The notes below the pieces were generated by a model, which saw nothing but the letters and a program-made list of their open reading frames with translations, was not told where the DNA came from and made no database searches. This document shows, piece after piece, positions 8,491 to 18,173 of a stretch of DNA of 64,000 nt. Position 1 is the first letter of the stretch. Each line of letters opens with the position of its first letter. Source of the DNA: Lascolabacillus massiliensis (GTDB lineage Bacteria > Bacteroidota > Bacteroidia > Bacteroidales > Dysgonomonadaceae); assembly GCF_001282625.1 (NCBI RefSeq), contig NZ_CTEJ01000002.1, positions 684,501 to 748,500 on the forward strand. Reading direction: 5' to 3'. Both the position numbers and the translations under genes were made by a program.

Positions 8491-9123
8491 ATGAACAGTC
8501 ATTACCCTTCCACCTTACTAGAAAATGCAGTAAATGAATTTGCGAAATTGCCCGGTATCGGGAAAAAGTCTGCACTGCGGCTTGTACTTCATCTGCTAAG
8601 ACAGGATGAAGAAAAGGTGGTTACTTTTGCAGATACTATCCTTAAACTCAGACAGGAGATAAAATACTGCGCAATTTGCCACAACATTTCAGATATAGAT
8701 ATATGTGAAATCTGTTCCGATAAATCCAGAAGCAACTCACTCATTTGCGTTGTTGAAAATGTGAAGGAGGTTATGGCTATAGAAAAAACTGATCAGTTCA
8801 GGGGACTATATCATGTACTTGGAGGAATAATTTCTCCAATTGATGGAATTGGTCCCTCCGATCTTGAGATAGCAAGTCTGGAAGAGAGAGTTAAGTCGGG
8901 TGAAATTAAAGAGGTTATTTTAGCCCTCAGCGCCACAATGGAGGGAGATACAACCAACTTCTACATCTATCGTAAACTGCAGCCTTACAATATAAAAGTG
9001 AGCATTATTGCCCGTGGAGTATCAATTGGAGATGAAATTGAATATGCAGATGAGGTTACTCTGGGACGCTCAATTTTAAACAGGACACCGTTTGACGAAT
9101 CTTTTAATCAATTATCTAAATGA
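8491..9123 (+). CDS. recR: Recombination mediator RecR
   Basis: RecR works with RecO (and RecF) to load RecA at single-strand gaps. The helix-hairpin-helix [12 protein letters not shown] lies near residue 20, the C4 zinc finger [16 protein letters not shown] at about 57-72, and the Toprim domain ([15 protein letters not shown]) starts near 82. The C-terminal [10 protein letters not shown] is family-typical. At 210 residues it is about 10 longer than usual. The stop overlaps the start of the next gene by 4 bp (ATGA), so the two are probably translationally coupled. Confidence 0.95.
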   Translation: MNSHYPSTLLENAVNEFAKLPGIGKKSALRLVLHLLRQDEEKVVTFADTILKLRQEIKYCAICHNISDIDICEICSDKSRSNSLICVVENVKEVMAIEKTDQFRGLYHVLGGIISPIDGIGPSDLEIASLEERVKSGEIKEVILALSATMEGDTTNFYIYRKLQPYNIKVSIIARGVSIGDEIEYADEVTLGRSILNRTPFDESFNQLSK

Positions 9124-9638
9124 GTGAATCTAAAAACATTTTCGACGAAACAATCAGCAGCTTAAAATTGTATTACTGGTTTAGCATAGCAGCGGTTGTT
9201 CCACTCTTCCTGCTTCTTATTTCTAAAGTACTTACAATTAAAGTAGAAGGAGCAGAAGTAAGTGTAACATTAGAGAGATATGCAATTGTAATTACAATAC
9301 TGGCTATTCCTGCTGCACTAAAACTCTTTGCAGAGATATTGAAAAAAACATCACCTGATTCCGACAATGCAACTGTAATAAAAAGATACAAAAGAGCATC
9401 AGTAATTCGTCTGCTGATAATTAATGCAGTTACATTAATGAATATAGCCCTTTATGCTATTTCAGGAAATATGAACTTCTTCTGGTTTACTATAATACTT
9501 TTTATTATTTACTATTTCTGCAGACCCTCCTATCCGGAACTGACAGGATTGACCGAAAAAGGTGAGCAGAAAAAACCTTTGAGGAATGAGATTCAGGAAA
9601 TAAATAAAGCAAACGAAGCAGATGAAGAAAATACTTGA
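9120..9638 (+). CDS. Four-helix membrane protein of unknown function
   Basis: I do not recognise this 172-residue protein. It has four hydrophobic segments, at about 18-38 ([13 protein letters not shown]), 55-75, 95-115 and 118-135, and a lysine/glutamate-rich cytoplasmic-looking tail. Translation is coupled to recR through ATGA, and the end overlaps the following acetyltransferase by 17 bp, so it sits inside one operon with them. No catalytic motif is visible. Confidence 0.75.
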   Translation: MSESKNIFDETISSLKLYYWFSIAAVVPLFLLLISKVLTIKVEGAEVSVTLERYAIVITILAIPAALKLFAEILKKTSPDSDNATVIKRYKRASVIRLLIINAVTLMNIALYAISGNMNFFWFTIILFIIYYFCRPSYPELTGLTEKGEQKKPLRNEIQEINKANEADEENT

Positions 9639-10158
9639 AAACAATGTTATCCGTTTACGAGCTCCTGAGCCCGAAGACCTGGATCATTTATACAGGTGGG
9701 AGAATGACACATCTCTATGGGAGTACGGCGCATCTATTGCTCCATACTCACGTTTTGCTTTGAAACAGTATCTTATTGACTCAAAACAAGATCTTTATGC
9801 AGATAAACAGTTACGTCTGATGATAGTTATAAAAGAGTCAAATGAGGTTGCTGGAACAATTGATCTGTATGACTTTGATCCCTTTCACAAGAGAGCAGGA
9901 GTTGGTATTCTTATAGACGAGAAGTTTCGTGAACAGGGATATGGATTGCAGGCATTACATATTCTTGAGGAGTACTCGTTTAATTTTCTGAAGATAAAAC
10001 AGCTCTATGCCATTATTCCTGAGAATAACAGAGGCAGTATAAGACTTTTCAGCAAAGCGGGATATTCTGAGGCCGGGATACTGAAAGAGTGGCTTTCAAG
10101 CGGAAGCATATATGAGAATGCATTAATAATGCAAAGAATAAACGGTTCACTAATTTAA
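9622..10158 (+). CDS. GNAT-family N-acetyltransferase (RimJ/RimL type)
   Basis: This 178-residue acetyl-CoA-dependent acetyltransferase resembles the RimJ/RimL and spermidine acetyltransferase branch. The opening VIRLRAPEPEDLDHLYRWEND is typical. The acetyl-CoA loop appears as DEKFREQGYGLQAL (near 110-125), followed by NRGSIRLFSKAGYSEAG, the usual C-terminal motif. It overlaps the upstream membrane-protein gene by 17 bp and precedes the Sua5-type gene by 6 bp. The substrate could be a protein N-terminus, an antibiotic or a polyamine; the sequence does not decide. Confidence 0.85.
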   Translation: MKKILENNVIRLRAPEPEDLDHLYRWENDTSLWEYGASIAPYSRFALKQYLIDSKQDLYADKQLRLMIVIKESNEVAGTIDLYDFDPFHKRAGVGILIDEKFREQGYGLQALHILEEYSFNFLKIKQLYAIIPENNRGSIRLFSKAGYSEAGILKEWLSSGSIYENALIMQRINGSLI

Positions 10159-10164
10159 ACAAAG

Positions 10165-10728
10165 ATGCAGGAAGATATAAAAAAAGCAATTGAGGTTTTA
10201 AAGTCGGGAGGAATCATACTATATCCAACTGATACAATATGGGGTATAGGATGTGACGCTACCAACGAAGAGGCTGTTAAACATATCTATGATCTGAAGC
10301 AGCGTGACGACAGTAAATCTATGCTTGTACTGCTGGACAATCCTGCAAAATTGCAAACCTACGTTCAGGATGTGCCGGAAATTGCCTGGGATATGATAGA
10401 TTTGACCGACAAGCCACTCACAATCATTTATGATGGAGCAAAAAATCTTGCAGCAAACCTTATAGCTCCTGATGGATCAATAGGGATAAGAATAACCGAC
10501 GAACTGTTTTCAAGAGAGCTGTGCAAACAGTTCAGAAAACCTATCGTCTCCACATCAGCAAATATAAGCGGAGAGGTATCCCCTACTAAATTTTCAAAAA
10601 TATCAGCTGAAATCAAGAATGGAGTTGACTATGTGGTAAACTATCGCAGAAAAGATAATAGTGAAGTTAAGCCATCCAGTATAATTAAGCTGGGTAGGAA
10701 TGGGACAATTCAGGTTATTAGAAAATAA
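10165..10728 (+). CDS. tsaC: L-threonylcarbamoyladenylate synthase (TsaC/Sua5/YrdC family)
   Basis: This enzyme makes threonylcarbamoyl-AMP from threonine, bicarbonate and ATP for the t6A37 modification of tRNAs that read ANN codons. The YrdC signature is visible as GGIILYPTDTIWGIGCDA (residues 14-31) and KPIVSTSANISGE. At 187 residues it is the short TsaC type without the extra Sua5 domain. It follows the acetyltransferase by 6 bp, so it is probably co-transcribed from the recR promoter. Confidence 0.93.
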   Translation: MQEDIKKAIEVLKSGGIILYPTDTIWGIGCDATNEEAVKHIYDLKQRDDSKSMLVLLDNPAKLQTYVQDVPEIAWDMIDLTDKPLTIIYDGAKNLAANLIAPDGSIGIRITDELFSRELCKQFRKPIVSTSANISGEVSPTKFSKISAEIKNGVDYVVNYRRKDNSEVKPSSIIKLGRNGTIQVIRK

Positions 10729-10763
10729 CATTATTTATTATCTTTGCTATTGTGAGACTGTTT

Positions 10764-12560
10764 ATGCCGATACAATTTAAAGAAATACATAATAAATTTC
10801 TCCTCTGGCGCGATGAGCATATAAAAGAGCGCCATTTTTTGCTGTTTGTATGTTTCATTGTTGGAATACTTACTGCATTTGCAGCATATCTGCTTAAGCT
10901 TAGCATAGAGTTTATACAGGTATTCCTAACGGAGAATTTCAGTCAGGTAAGCCACAACTACTCATACCTTCTGTTCCCGATAGTTGGAATTCTGATTGCA
11001 GGACTCTACGTGAGATATATAGTGAAAGACGATATCAGTCACGGCGTTACAAAAATCCTGTTTGCTATATCACAACGCAAGAGCAGAATAAAGCCACATA
11101 ACATGCACTCATCACTTGTGGCAAGTTCCATAACTATTGGTTTAGGAGGATCAGTTGGAGCCGAGGCACCAATTGTGCTTACCGGTTCGGCCATCGGATC
11201 TAACATTGGAAGGTTTTTCAGACTGGAGCAGCACAGTTTGATGATTCTTGTTGGGTGTGGCGCTGCAGGAGCCATTGCAGGCATATTTAAAGCTCCTGTT
11301 GCAGGCATTCTTTTTGTGATAGAGGTGCTGCTTTTAGACCTTACCATGTCATCAATCATGCCTCTGCTTGTTACAGCAGTAACCGCAACCGTGGTATCAT
11401 ATATGCTAACAGGAATGGATGCCATGTTTGCCTTTACACTGCTTGAACAGTTTACTCTCGACCGCATTCCTTATGTTGTACTACTTGGTATACTGTGTGG
11501 ACTAATATCACTCTATGTTATCCGCATGATGAGCTGGTGCGAGAATATATTCCATAAACTTTCGCCATGGAGGCGATTCCTGCTGGGAGGAGTTACATTA
11601 AGTCTATTAATATTCTTTTTCCCCCCACTTTTTGGTGAAGGGTATCATACAATAGAAACATTGCTTGAAGGAGGTGACTCATTTCATAGATTAACCAATG
11701 AGAGCTATTTCTACAACTGGAAAAGTCCATGGTCGGCAATCATATTCCTTGCGTTGGTAGTACTATTTAAAGTTTTTGCCACAAGTGCCACAAACGGTGG
11801 TGGAGGTACAGGCGGTGTATTTGCTCCTACGCTGTTCCTTGGCTGTATTGCAGGTTTCATATTCTCATATACATTAAATCATATTGGAGTTGCAACATAC
11901 TTACCCCAGGAGAATTTTGCGCTTATGGGGATGTCGGGGCTAATGGCGGGGGTTATGCATGCACCGTTGACTGGAATGTTTCTTATAATTGAGCTCACCG
12001 GGGGATATGACCTTTTCCTGCCTCTAATGATTGTATCCCTTGTTTCCTACGGTACAATTCTTATTTTTGAGAAGCACAGTATATATGCTATAAGGCTTGC
12101 AAAAAGAGGGGAACTTATCACACATCATAAAGATAAAGCTGTACTCACATTCCTGAAGGTAGAGAACCTTCTTGAAAAGAATATACCAACTGTTACACCT
12201 GATATGACGCTGGGTGATATGGTTAAGGTTATTTCTAACTCAAATAGAAATATATTCCCTGTTGTTGACAAAGAAAACAAACTGCTGGGCTTGGTACTAA
12301 TGAATGATATTCGCAATATAATGTTCAGGTCTGAGCTCTATGATCGGTTTATGGTGAATAAATTTATGGTTGGATCTCCCGCCATAATAAATATCAGCAA
12401 CAGTATGGAGGAGGTGATGGATCAGTTTGAAAAGACAAAAGCTTGGAACTTGCCTGTTGTTGATGACAAAGGGGTGTATCAGGGATTGCTTTCGCAATCA
12501 TCAGTTTTCAACTCATACCGCGAGGTGTTAGTGGAAAATTATTCTGAAGGTGATGAATAG
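10764..12560 (+). CDS. ClC-family chloride channel/transporter with C-terminal CBS pair
   Basis: This is an integral membrane chloride channel or Cl-/H+ antiporter of about 598 residues. Family motifs are GGSVGAEAPIVLTGS (the position of the gating glutamate, GxExP), GIFKAPVAGILFVIEV and NGGGGTGGVFAPTLFLG. Two CBS domains follow the membrane part (from about 460), suggesting nucleotide control. I use the ATG at 10764; a GTG at 10752 is in frame, but a -7-like TATCTTTG at 10739-10746 would start transcription close to it, favouring the ATG. Transporter versus channel cannot be told from sequence. Confidence 0.9.
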   Translation: MPIQFKEIHNKFLLWRDEHIKERHFLLFVCFIVGILTAFAAYLLKLSIEFIQVFLTENFSQVSHNYSYLLFPIVGILIAGLYVRYIVKDDISHGVTKILFAISQRKSRIKPHNMHSSLVASSITIGLGGSVGAEAPIVLTGSAIGSNIGRFFRLEQHSLMILVGCGAAGAIAGIFKAPVAGILFVIEVLLLDLTMSSIMPLLVTAVTATVVSYMLTGMDAMFAFTLLEQFTLDRIPYVVLLGILCGLISLYVIRMMSWCENIFHKLSPWRRFLLGGVTLSLLIFFFPPLFGEGYHTIETLLEGGDSFHRLTNESYFYNWKSPWSAIIFLALVVLFKVFATSATNGGGGTGGVFAPTLFLGCIAGFIFSYTLNHIGVATYLPQENFALMGMSGLMAGVMHAPLTGMFLIIELTGGYDLFLPLMIVSLVSYGTILIFEKHSIYAIRLAKRGELITHHKDKAVLTFLKVENLLEKNIPTVTPDMTLGDMVKVISNSNRNIFPVVDKENKLLGLVLMNDIRNIMFRSELYDRFMVNKFMVGSPAIINISNSMEEVMDQFEKTKAWNLPVVDDKGVYQGLLSQSSVFNSYREVLVENYSEGDE

Positions 12561-12588
12561 TAATTAAGGTGAAATGTAAGTTAGTAAG

Positions 12589-13578
12589 ATGAAAAAAGAA
12601 GATTTAAGGATAGTTTTCATGGGTACACCGGAATTTGCGGTTGAATCACTGAAAACATTGGTTGAGAATGGTTATAATGTAGTGGGTGTGATTACAATGC
12701 CCGACAAGCCGGCAGGTAGAGGTTATAAATTACAACCATCACCTGTGAAGCAGTATGCATTGGAAAAAGGTCTGCATCTGTTACAGCCTGAGAAGCTTAA
12801 GGATGAAGAGTTTTTGAGTGAGCTTAGAAAATTAAAAGCTGATGTTCAGGTTGTGGTGGCTTTCAGGATGCTTCCTGAAGTTGTGTGGAGTATGCCTGAG
12901 AAAGGAACATTTAATCTTCACTCCTCTTTACTCCCTCAATACAGGGGTGCAGCACCCATCAACTGGGCAATAATAAATGGAGAAAAGGAGACAGGAGTAA
13001 CCACATTTTTCCTATCCCATGAAATTGATACAGGAGAGATAATATTCCGTGAGAAAACAGAGATAAGTGAGTCCGATAACGCAGAAACGTTGCATGACAG
13101 ACTGATGGTTATGGGTGCATCACTTGTGAAAAAGACGATTGATGCAATTCTTGAAGATAATGCTAAGGCAATTCCTCAGGAAGAGCTTGTCGGCAGTGAA
13201 ACAGTACTTAAACCGGCTCCAAAGATATTTACTGAGACCTGCAAAATAGACTGGAACAGGAAAAGTGCTGAAATATTTAATTTCATAAGGGGCTTGTCGC
13301 CCTATCCTGCTGCTTGGACCGAGTTACAGCGCCATGATTCAGATGAAACTCTTCGTATAAAGCTGTTTGCAAGCGAAAAGATTGCACTCACAGAAGATTA
13401 TAGGATTAATTCATTAACTCCCGGAACAATTATAACCGATAATAAAACCTATATTGATGTAGCAACAGGTGACGGACTGCTCCGGATAACAGATCTGCAG
13501 CTTTCAGGAAAGAAGCGAATGAAAAGTGTGGATTTCCTGAATGGATATAAGCTGGATAATAAAGACAGTTTCCAATAG
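12589..13578 (+). CDS. fmt: Methionyl-tRNA formyltransferase
   Basis: Fmt formylates initiator Met-tRNA using 10-formyltetrahydrofolate. The N-terminal IVFMGTPEFAVESL is the family opening. The catalytic region shows NLHSSLLPQYRGAAPINWA with the Asn/His pair, and HEIDTG supplies the aspartate. The C-terminal OB-like domain begins near 210 (KICKIDW-type region, FNFIRGLSPYPAAWT). The length of 329 residues is close to normal. The gene lies 28 bp after the chloride channel gene and ends at a strong terminator. Confidence 0.96.
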   Translation: MKKEDLRIVFMGTPEFAVESLKTLVENGYNVVGVITMPDKPAGRGYKLQPSPVKQYALEKGLHLLQPEKLKDEEFLSELRKLKADVQVVVAFRMLPEVVWSMPEKGTFNLHSSLLPQYRGAAPINWAIINGEKETGVTTFFLSHEIDTGEIIFREKTEISESDNAETLHDRLMVMGASLVKKTIDAILEDNAKAIPQEELVGSETVLKPAPKIFTETCKIDWNRKSAEIFNFIRGLSPYPAAWTELQRHDSDETLRIKLFASEKIALTEDYRINSLTPGTIITDNKTYIDVATGDGLLRITDLQLSGKKRMKSVDFLNGYKLDNKDSFQ

Positions 13579-13590
13579 TCTGAACAAAAA

Positions 13591-13620
13591 AGATCCCTTA
13601 TAAAATTAAATAAGGGATCT
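13591..13620. terminator. Bidirectional intrinsic terminator
   Basis: AGATCCCTTA (13591-13600) pairs perfectly with TAAGGGATCT (13611-13620), with an A tract before and a T tract after. It separates the converging genes that end at 13578 and 13646. Confidence 0.9.
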
Positions 13621-13645
13621 TTTTTTATAAACAGTTGTAGTATAA

Positions 13646-15157
13646 TTACCACTTATAGTTAAGTCCAAAACTAAGTGTTTGGTTGTATTGCAGATATTTT
13701 AAATCGGGATGTGGCGGAACACCATCATCAAACCTCACATTTAAATAAATTCTTGTAGAGAATGCATTACTCAAAGCCATATTCAAACTGTTCTCAAATT
13801 CCGCCTCAACCTTATCGTAGCTTGTAAAGTATGTCAGACGCGAATCCCAGGTAATATATCTAGTTATATCATATTTGAGTATTGATGTTACCGTGGTACC
13901 CATATCTAGATTGTATTTTTTATTTTCTGGTATACCAAAGCGTACAACATCTACCGAATCATTTGATACATATTTAAAATTAAGTGAAATAGGAGCTAAT
14001 GCCAGATCCCAGCGAACACGACGACCACGTACCTTTTCTGATTTTTTGTCAAGGTTAAATTTCAAACCGACACCAGCATTTACATATAGAGGAGACAATA
14101 ACGCTGAACGCAGTTGATTTGAATTTGTAGGATATGAATTAAACAATTGCGATTTAGCCTCCATATTCATTGAGTAGGACCATCCTTTTGCAAAAGCATC
14201 AAGTCCAAAATCACCATAATAGCGAATAAGGTCATTACCAATTCTATACTCTCTCAGAGAGTCATCAGGAGCATTAAATACTGACAGTCTCCATTCAAGT
14301 GTATTGTTGAACCTAACCTTATCTTTTTTATAGTTAGCCCTTAACACATGATAGCTATTGAAGTTAAGGTTATTTGTACCACCCTTGTGCCAGTTATCAG
14401 AGAAATAGTTCTGTGCGAATTGAAAAGAGTGCTCGCCGGAACGAACCCAGTATTTTCTATTTATTGTAGTTAATTCCACTCCAGGAGCCTCCAGAGAGTA
14501 TGCTGTTTCAGATCTCAGAAGTTCGCGGAACGGATTAAAAGTCTCTCTTACAATCTCATCATCAGTTGCCACTTGCGGAAGAGATTCAAAATTTAAAATC
14601 GAATACTTAACTCTGTCTGGATGGTCGGTGTAATAGTTACGTCTTATCTTTTGAATAAAATCGGATCTCTCCAGCCTTGGTTCAAAAGTTTTATCTTTGT
14701 CAATGAGTTTTCCCGGTTCATAATCTTTATCAGGATTATAGAAAGATATATCACGTGGTAACATCCTGCCATTAAAAATCATTGGAAGGAACAACGGGTT
14801 ATAAAAAAGAGTATCTCTGAAAGTTAAACCTCTCAATGCATCAGGATTATAATAGTTTTCCGGTAACTGCAGAATACCTCTCTCATTCCTGACGTAGATT
14901 GAGTCGAGAGGATTTCTGGAAACAGGCAGTACAGGCTGAATCACTTGAGCAGGTATAACATAATCTGTAACTCGTTCCTTTGGTAAAATTGTGTCATTAA
15001 CAATAATCTCACCATGGGTGGTACGATTTTGAATTAAACGGCTGATATCGGTAATATCTTCAAATAAATCCAGACTATCATTTACCTGAGATAGATCAGC
15101 TGCTGTGACAGACAATGAAAAAACAGATATAATCAGAGATAAAAACAGTTGTTTCAT
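13646..15157 (-). CDS. DUF3078-family outer-membrane protein
   Basis: The 503-residue protein starts with a signal peptide (MKQLFLSLIISVFSLSVTAA). It contains the DUF3078 landmark SDNWHKGGTNNLNFNSYH near residues 255-272, followed by a run of amphipathic strands ending in an aromatic residue (SFGLNYKW), so it is probably an outer-membrane barrel. The first 200 residues are less ordered and carry many aromatic and proline residues. It is transcribed alone, divergently from lemA; a -7-like TATCTTTG is at 15219-15212. The role of the family is unknown. Confidence 0.8.
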   Translation of the reverse strand: MKQLFLSLIISVFSLSVTAADLSQVNDSLDLFEDITDISRLIQNRTTHGEIIVNDTILPKERVTDYVIPAQVIQPVLPVSRNPLDSIYVRNERGILQLPENYYNPDALRGLTFRDTLFYNPLFLPMIFNGRMLPRDISFYNPDKDYEPGKLIDKDKTFEPRLERSDFIQKIRRNYYTDHPDRVKYSILNFESLPQVATDDEIVRETFNPFRELLRSETAYSLEAPGVELTTINRKYWVRSGEHSFQFAQNYFSDNWHKGGTNNLNFNSYHVLRANYKKDKVRFNNTLEWRLSVFNAPDDSLREYRIGNDLIRYYGDFGLDAFAKGWSYSMNMEAKSQLFNSYPTNSNQLRSALLSPLYVNAGVGLKFNLDKKSEKVRGRRVRWDLALAPISLNFKYVSNDSVDVVRFGIPENKKYNLDMGTTVTSILKYDITRYITWDSRLTYFTSYDKVEAEFENSLNMALSNAFSTRIYLNVRFDDGVPPHPDLKYLQYNQTLSFGLNYKW

Positions 15158-15326
15158 AATTGGGAAAATTTGGTTAAGACTTGCGTCGGCTCTCAGAGCC
15201 CCATCTAATTACAAAGATATATAAAAAATATATATTTAAGGAGTGAAGAGTACAATGTGATATATAATTCACCAAAAAAATGATATATTTGTATAAAATA
15301 ATTAGATAAACTAATTCATTAAAGTT

Positions 15327-15908
15327 ATGAAGAAAATATCCTACCTTTTATTAATTGTTATAAGTGCAATCACACTCACGAGCTGTTCAGGCTATAACAG
15401 AATGGTTGAAAAGCAGGAAGCAGTGACTGCACAATGGGGTAATGTTCAAAATGCATATCAGCGAAGGGCTGATCTTATTCCTAATCTGGTGAACACTGTG
15501 AAAGGTTATGCAGAGCATGAGCAGGAAACATTCACTCAGGTGACAGAGGCAAGGGCAAAAGCAACTCAGACAACTATAAATCCTGAAAATCTGACAGCAG
15601 AAAGTCTGCAGGAGTATCAGCAGGCACAAAACGAACTGAGCCAGGCATTGGGAAGGTTATTGCTAATTCAGGAAAACTATCCTGAACTGAAAGCAAACCA
15701 GAATTTTCTTGCACTTCAGGATGAACTTGCCGGAACTGAAAACAGAATATCGGTAGAACGCAACAGGTTTAATCAACTTGCGCAGGACTATAATTCATAT
15801 ATCAGAAAATTCCCTCAGGTTATATATGCCAAGTGGTTTAAGTTTGACTCCAAAGCATATTTTGAGGCACAACCTGATGCACAGACAGCTCCGCAAGTAC
15901 AATTTTAG
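15327..15908 (+). CDS. lemA: LemA-family lipoprotein
   Basis: LemA proteins are membrane-anchored helical-bundle proteins of uncertain function. The signal peptide ends in a lipobox (LTSC, Cys20). The family core WGNVQNAYQRRADLIPNLV is at about 36-54, followed by long helices. It heads a cluster with two TPM-domain proteins, 3 bp before the first, the same arrangement as lemA-ygcG-type pairs seen in many bacteria. A -7-like TATATTTG at 15284-15291 may be its promoter, though no clear -33 element is present. Confidence 0.92.
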   Translation: MKKISYLLLIVISAITLTSCSGYNRMVEKQEAVTAQWGNVQNAYQRRADLIPNLVNTVKGYAEHEQETFTQVTEARAKATQTTINPENLTAESLQEYQQAQNELSQALGRLLLIQENYPELKANQNFLALQDELAGTENRISVERNRFNQLAQDYNSYIRKFPQVIYAKWFKFDSKAYFEAQPDAQTAPQVQF

Positions 15909-15911
15909 AGT

Positions 15912-16337
15912 ATGCTAAAGAAAGAAGAGTTAGATAAGATTTCTGAATCGATAAGATTAGCAGAAAGCGACACCTCTGCCGAGATACGTGTTTACATTGC
16001 CAGGCATTGTAAGGGATCTCCTCTGGAGACTGCACATAAAGTATTTCATCAGCTTAAAATGGATGCAACTGAGTTGAGAAATGGTGTTCTTATCTACCTT
16101 TCACCATCAGATCACAAAGCTGCTATTTATGCAGATGAAGGCATTAATGCTATGATTGATGATTCTGATTTCTGGCAGGAAACTCTCGACTTGATGCTTT
16201 CCTATTTTAAAAAGGAGCTTATTACGGAAGGTGTCTGTAAAGGCGTTGGCAAGGTAGGAGAAGTTTTAAGATCATGTTTCCCGTTATTGGAGAACGACAT
16301 AAACGAACTTGACAATGAGGTTATTATTGAAGAATAA
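15912..16337 (+). CDS. Short TPM-domain protein
   Basis: This 141-residue protein consists almost only of a TPM fold: TSAEIRVYIARH at the first strand and NGVLIYLSPSDHKAAIYADEGI at the core. It has no signal peptide and no membrane anchor, so the domain would face the cytoplasm unless attached to a partner. It follows lemA by 3 bp and overlaps the next, exported TPM gene. Related TPM proteins have been tied to phosphatase activity or photosystem repair; no function can be assigned here. Confidence 0.82.
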   Translation: MLKKEELDKISESIRLAESDTSAEIRVYIARHCKGSPLETAHKVFHQLKMDATELRNGVLIYLSPSDHKAAIYADEGINAMIDDSDFWQETLDLMLSYFKKELITEGVCKGVGKVGEVLRSCFPLLENDINELDNEVIIEE

Positions 16338-17115
16338 ATTTCTTCTTATTTTTACACTTTTACTACTCTCTATTGAGGTTACGGCCCAGGACATTCCGGA
16401 CCCTATGGTTCCCTACCGTTTGGTGAATGACTTCGCCAATATATTCTCAGGTGCTGAATCGCAGGCGCTGGAGCAGAAGCTGCTTGCCTATAATGATTCT
16501 ACTTCCACACAAATATATGTAATTACTGTGTCTGATCTTGGTGGTTATGCTGCCTCAGACTTCTCATTCCGACTAGGTGAAAAATGGGAAATAGGACAGA
16601 AAAGCAAAGATAATGGAGCAGTAATTCTAATTAAACCCAAAATAGGAAATAGCAGAGGTCAGGCCTTTATTGCAACCGGCTATGGTCTGGAAGCCAGAAT
16701 TAATGATGCCTATGCAGGCAGGATTGTAAGGGACGTTATGATCCCCTACTTTATCGTAGATGACTATTTTGGTGGTGTAAATGCTGCTGTTGATGTGATG
16801 ATTGAAAGACTTTCGGGTGAATATGTTGCGGAAGAGAGCGAAGCAGAAGAATTTCCCTGGGTTGCAGTTATTATAATTATTGCCGGAATAATTGTGATAC
16901 TTGTTATCATAACCGGTGGAGGTGATCAGAATATTGGTGGCGGTGGTCACCACACGACAAACTTTCCTCCTATCTTTTTTCCTCCAATGTCAGGACGTCG
17001 CCGTGGTGGATTTGGCGATGGATTTGGCGGATTCGGAGGCGGAGGTTTTGGAGGAGGCTTCGGTGGCGGAGGAGGAGGTCGTTTTGGCGGTGGAGGAGCA
17101 GGTGGAAGCTGGTAA
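16315..17115 (+). CDS. Exported TPM-domain protein with a glycine-rich tail (YgcG type)
   Basis: A signal peptide (MRLLLKNKFLLIFTLLLL...TAQ) precedes a TPM domain (about 30-175, with VNDFANIFSGAESQALEQ and NGAVILIKPKIG). A single membrane helix follows (about 185-203, VAVIIIIAGIIVILVIIT). The last 60 residues are mostly glycine and phenylalanine. I start at the ATG at 16315; an in-frame TTG two codons earlier is less likely. It overlaps the preceding TPM gene by 23 bp and lies 1 bp before miaA. The glycine-rich end is common in this family; its purpose is unknown. Confidence 0.88.
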   Translation: MRLLLKNKFLLIFTLLLLSIEVTAQDIPDPMVPYRLVNDFANIFSGAESQALEQKLLAYNDSTSTQIYVITVSDLGGYAASDFSFRLGEKWEIGQKSKDNGAVILIKPKIGNSRGQAFIATGYGLEARINDAYAGRIVRDVMIPYFIVDDYFGGVNAAVDVMIERLSGEYVAEESEAEEFPWVAVIIIIAGIIVILVIITGGGDQNIGGGGHHTTNFPPIFFPPMSGRRRGGFGDGFGGFGGGGFGGGFGGGGGGRFGGGGAGGSW

Positions 17116-17116
17116 A

Positions 17117-18052
17117 ATGAAAAGCAAACTTATAACGATCCTTGGACCAACTGCCAGTGGTAAAACTGCTTTTGCCGTGCAGCTTGCGTATAGGCTTAAT
17201 GGTGAGATAATCAGTGCCGACTCTCGTCAGATCTACAGAAAAATGGATATTGGTACAGGTAAGGATCTATCGGAATACATTATCAATGATGTTACAATAC
17301 CCTATCATCTTATAGATATACGTGAACCAGGCGATAAATATACACTATTCGATTATCAGCACGATTTCCATAAAGTGTACGAAGATATATTGTCAAGGGG
17401 CAAAACACCTATTCTATGCGGTGGAACCGGACTATACATCGAATCAGTTCTAAAAGGATATAACCTTCCTGATGTACCTGCAAATCCTGAGCTTAGAGAG
17501 TCGCTTCAACATCGGTCGCTTGAAGAACTGACCGAGATTCTTAAAAGTTATCGTTCTCTGCATAATACCACAGATACAGATACAAAAAAGCGTGCAATAC
17601 GTGCTATTGAGATTGCTGATTTTCAATCGAAACAGGATCTCTCCAAACTTGAGTTCCCACCACTTGAAAGTATAATTCTAGGATTGAATATTGAGAGAGA
17701 ACTTCGTAGGGAAAAGATTTCAAAAAGATTAAAGGCGAGATTAGAGGAGGGAATGATTAAAGAGGTGGAGGGTATTCTTAATTCTGGAGTCTCTGCAGAA
17801 GATCTGATATATTATGGACTAGAATATAAATTTGTTACACTATATGTAACAGGTGAGATAAGCTATGATGAGATGTATAGAGGTCTTGAGATTGCAATTC
17901 ACCAGTTTGCGAAACGGCAGATGACCTGGTTTAGAGGAATGGAACGAAGAGGATTCACAATAAACTGGATAGATGTAACTCTCCCAATTGAGAAAAAGCT
18001 TGAAGAATCCCTAAAATTGATTGAGTATATTCCAACTCAACAAGAAAAATAA
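17117..18052 (+). CDS. miaA: tRNA dimethylallyltransferase
   Basis: MiaA adds the dimethylallyl group to A37 of tRNAs reading codons that begin with U. The P-loop is GPTASGKT (9-16), followed by ISADSRQIYRKMDIGTGK and, later, GGTGLYIESVLKGY. Near the C-terminus, FAKRQMTWFRGMER is the family signature. The 311-residue length is normal with the ATG at 17117. A longer frame to 16916 only overlaps the glycine-rich tail gene in another frame and should be ignored. It is probably read in the same transcript as the TPM genes. Confidence 0.96.
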   Translation: MKSKLITILGPTASGKTAFAVQLAYRLNGEIISADSRQIYRKMDIGTGKDLSEYIINDVTIPYHLIDIREPGDKYTLFDYQHDFHKVYEDILSRGKTPILCGGTGLYIESVLKGYNLPDVPANPELRESLQHRSLEELTEILKSYRSLHNTTDTDTKKRAIRAIEIADFQSKQDLSKLEFPPLESIILGLNIERELRREKISKRLKARLEEGMIKEVEGILNSGVSAEDLIYYGLEYKFVTLYVTGEISYDEMYRGLEIAIHQFAKRQMTWFRGMERRGFTINWIDVTLPIEKKLEESLKLIEYIPTQQEK

Positions 18053-18173
18053 AATGCAATATTTTTTTTGAATTAAGATATATATTTGTTGTTTATCAAT
18101 AAATATATATTATTTTTGTGTCATATTACTTTAGTTCTCTAAGATAATGGTAAAATGATAAAAAAGAATAATC

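Noticed and set aside
17000-17115. Short DNA repeats resembling a repeat array
   Set aside because: They encode the Gly/Phe-rich tail of the TPM protein; there are no spacers of fixed length, so this is not a CRISPR.
16916-17116. Upstream extension of the miaA reading frame
   Set aside because: It overlaps the glycine-rich tail of the TPM gene in another frame; MiaA homology starts at 17117, where a normal-length protein begins.
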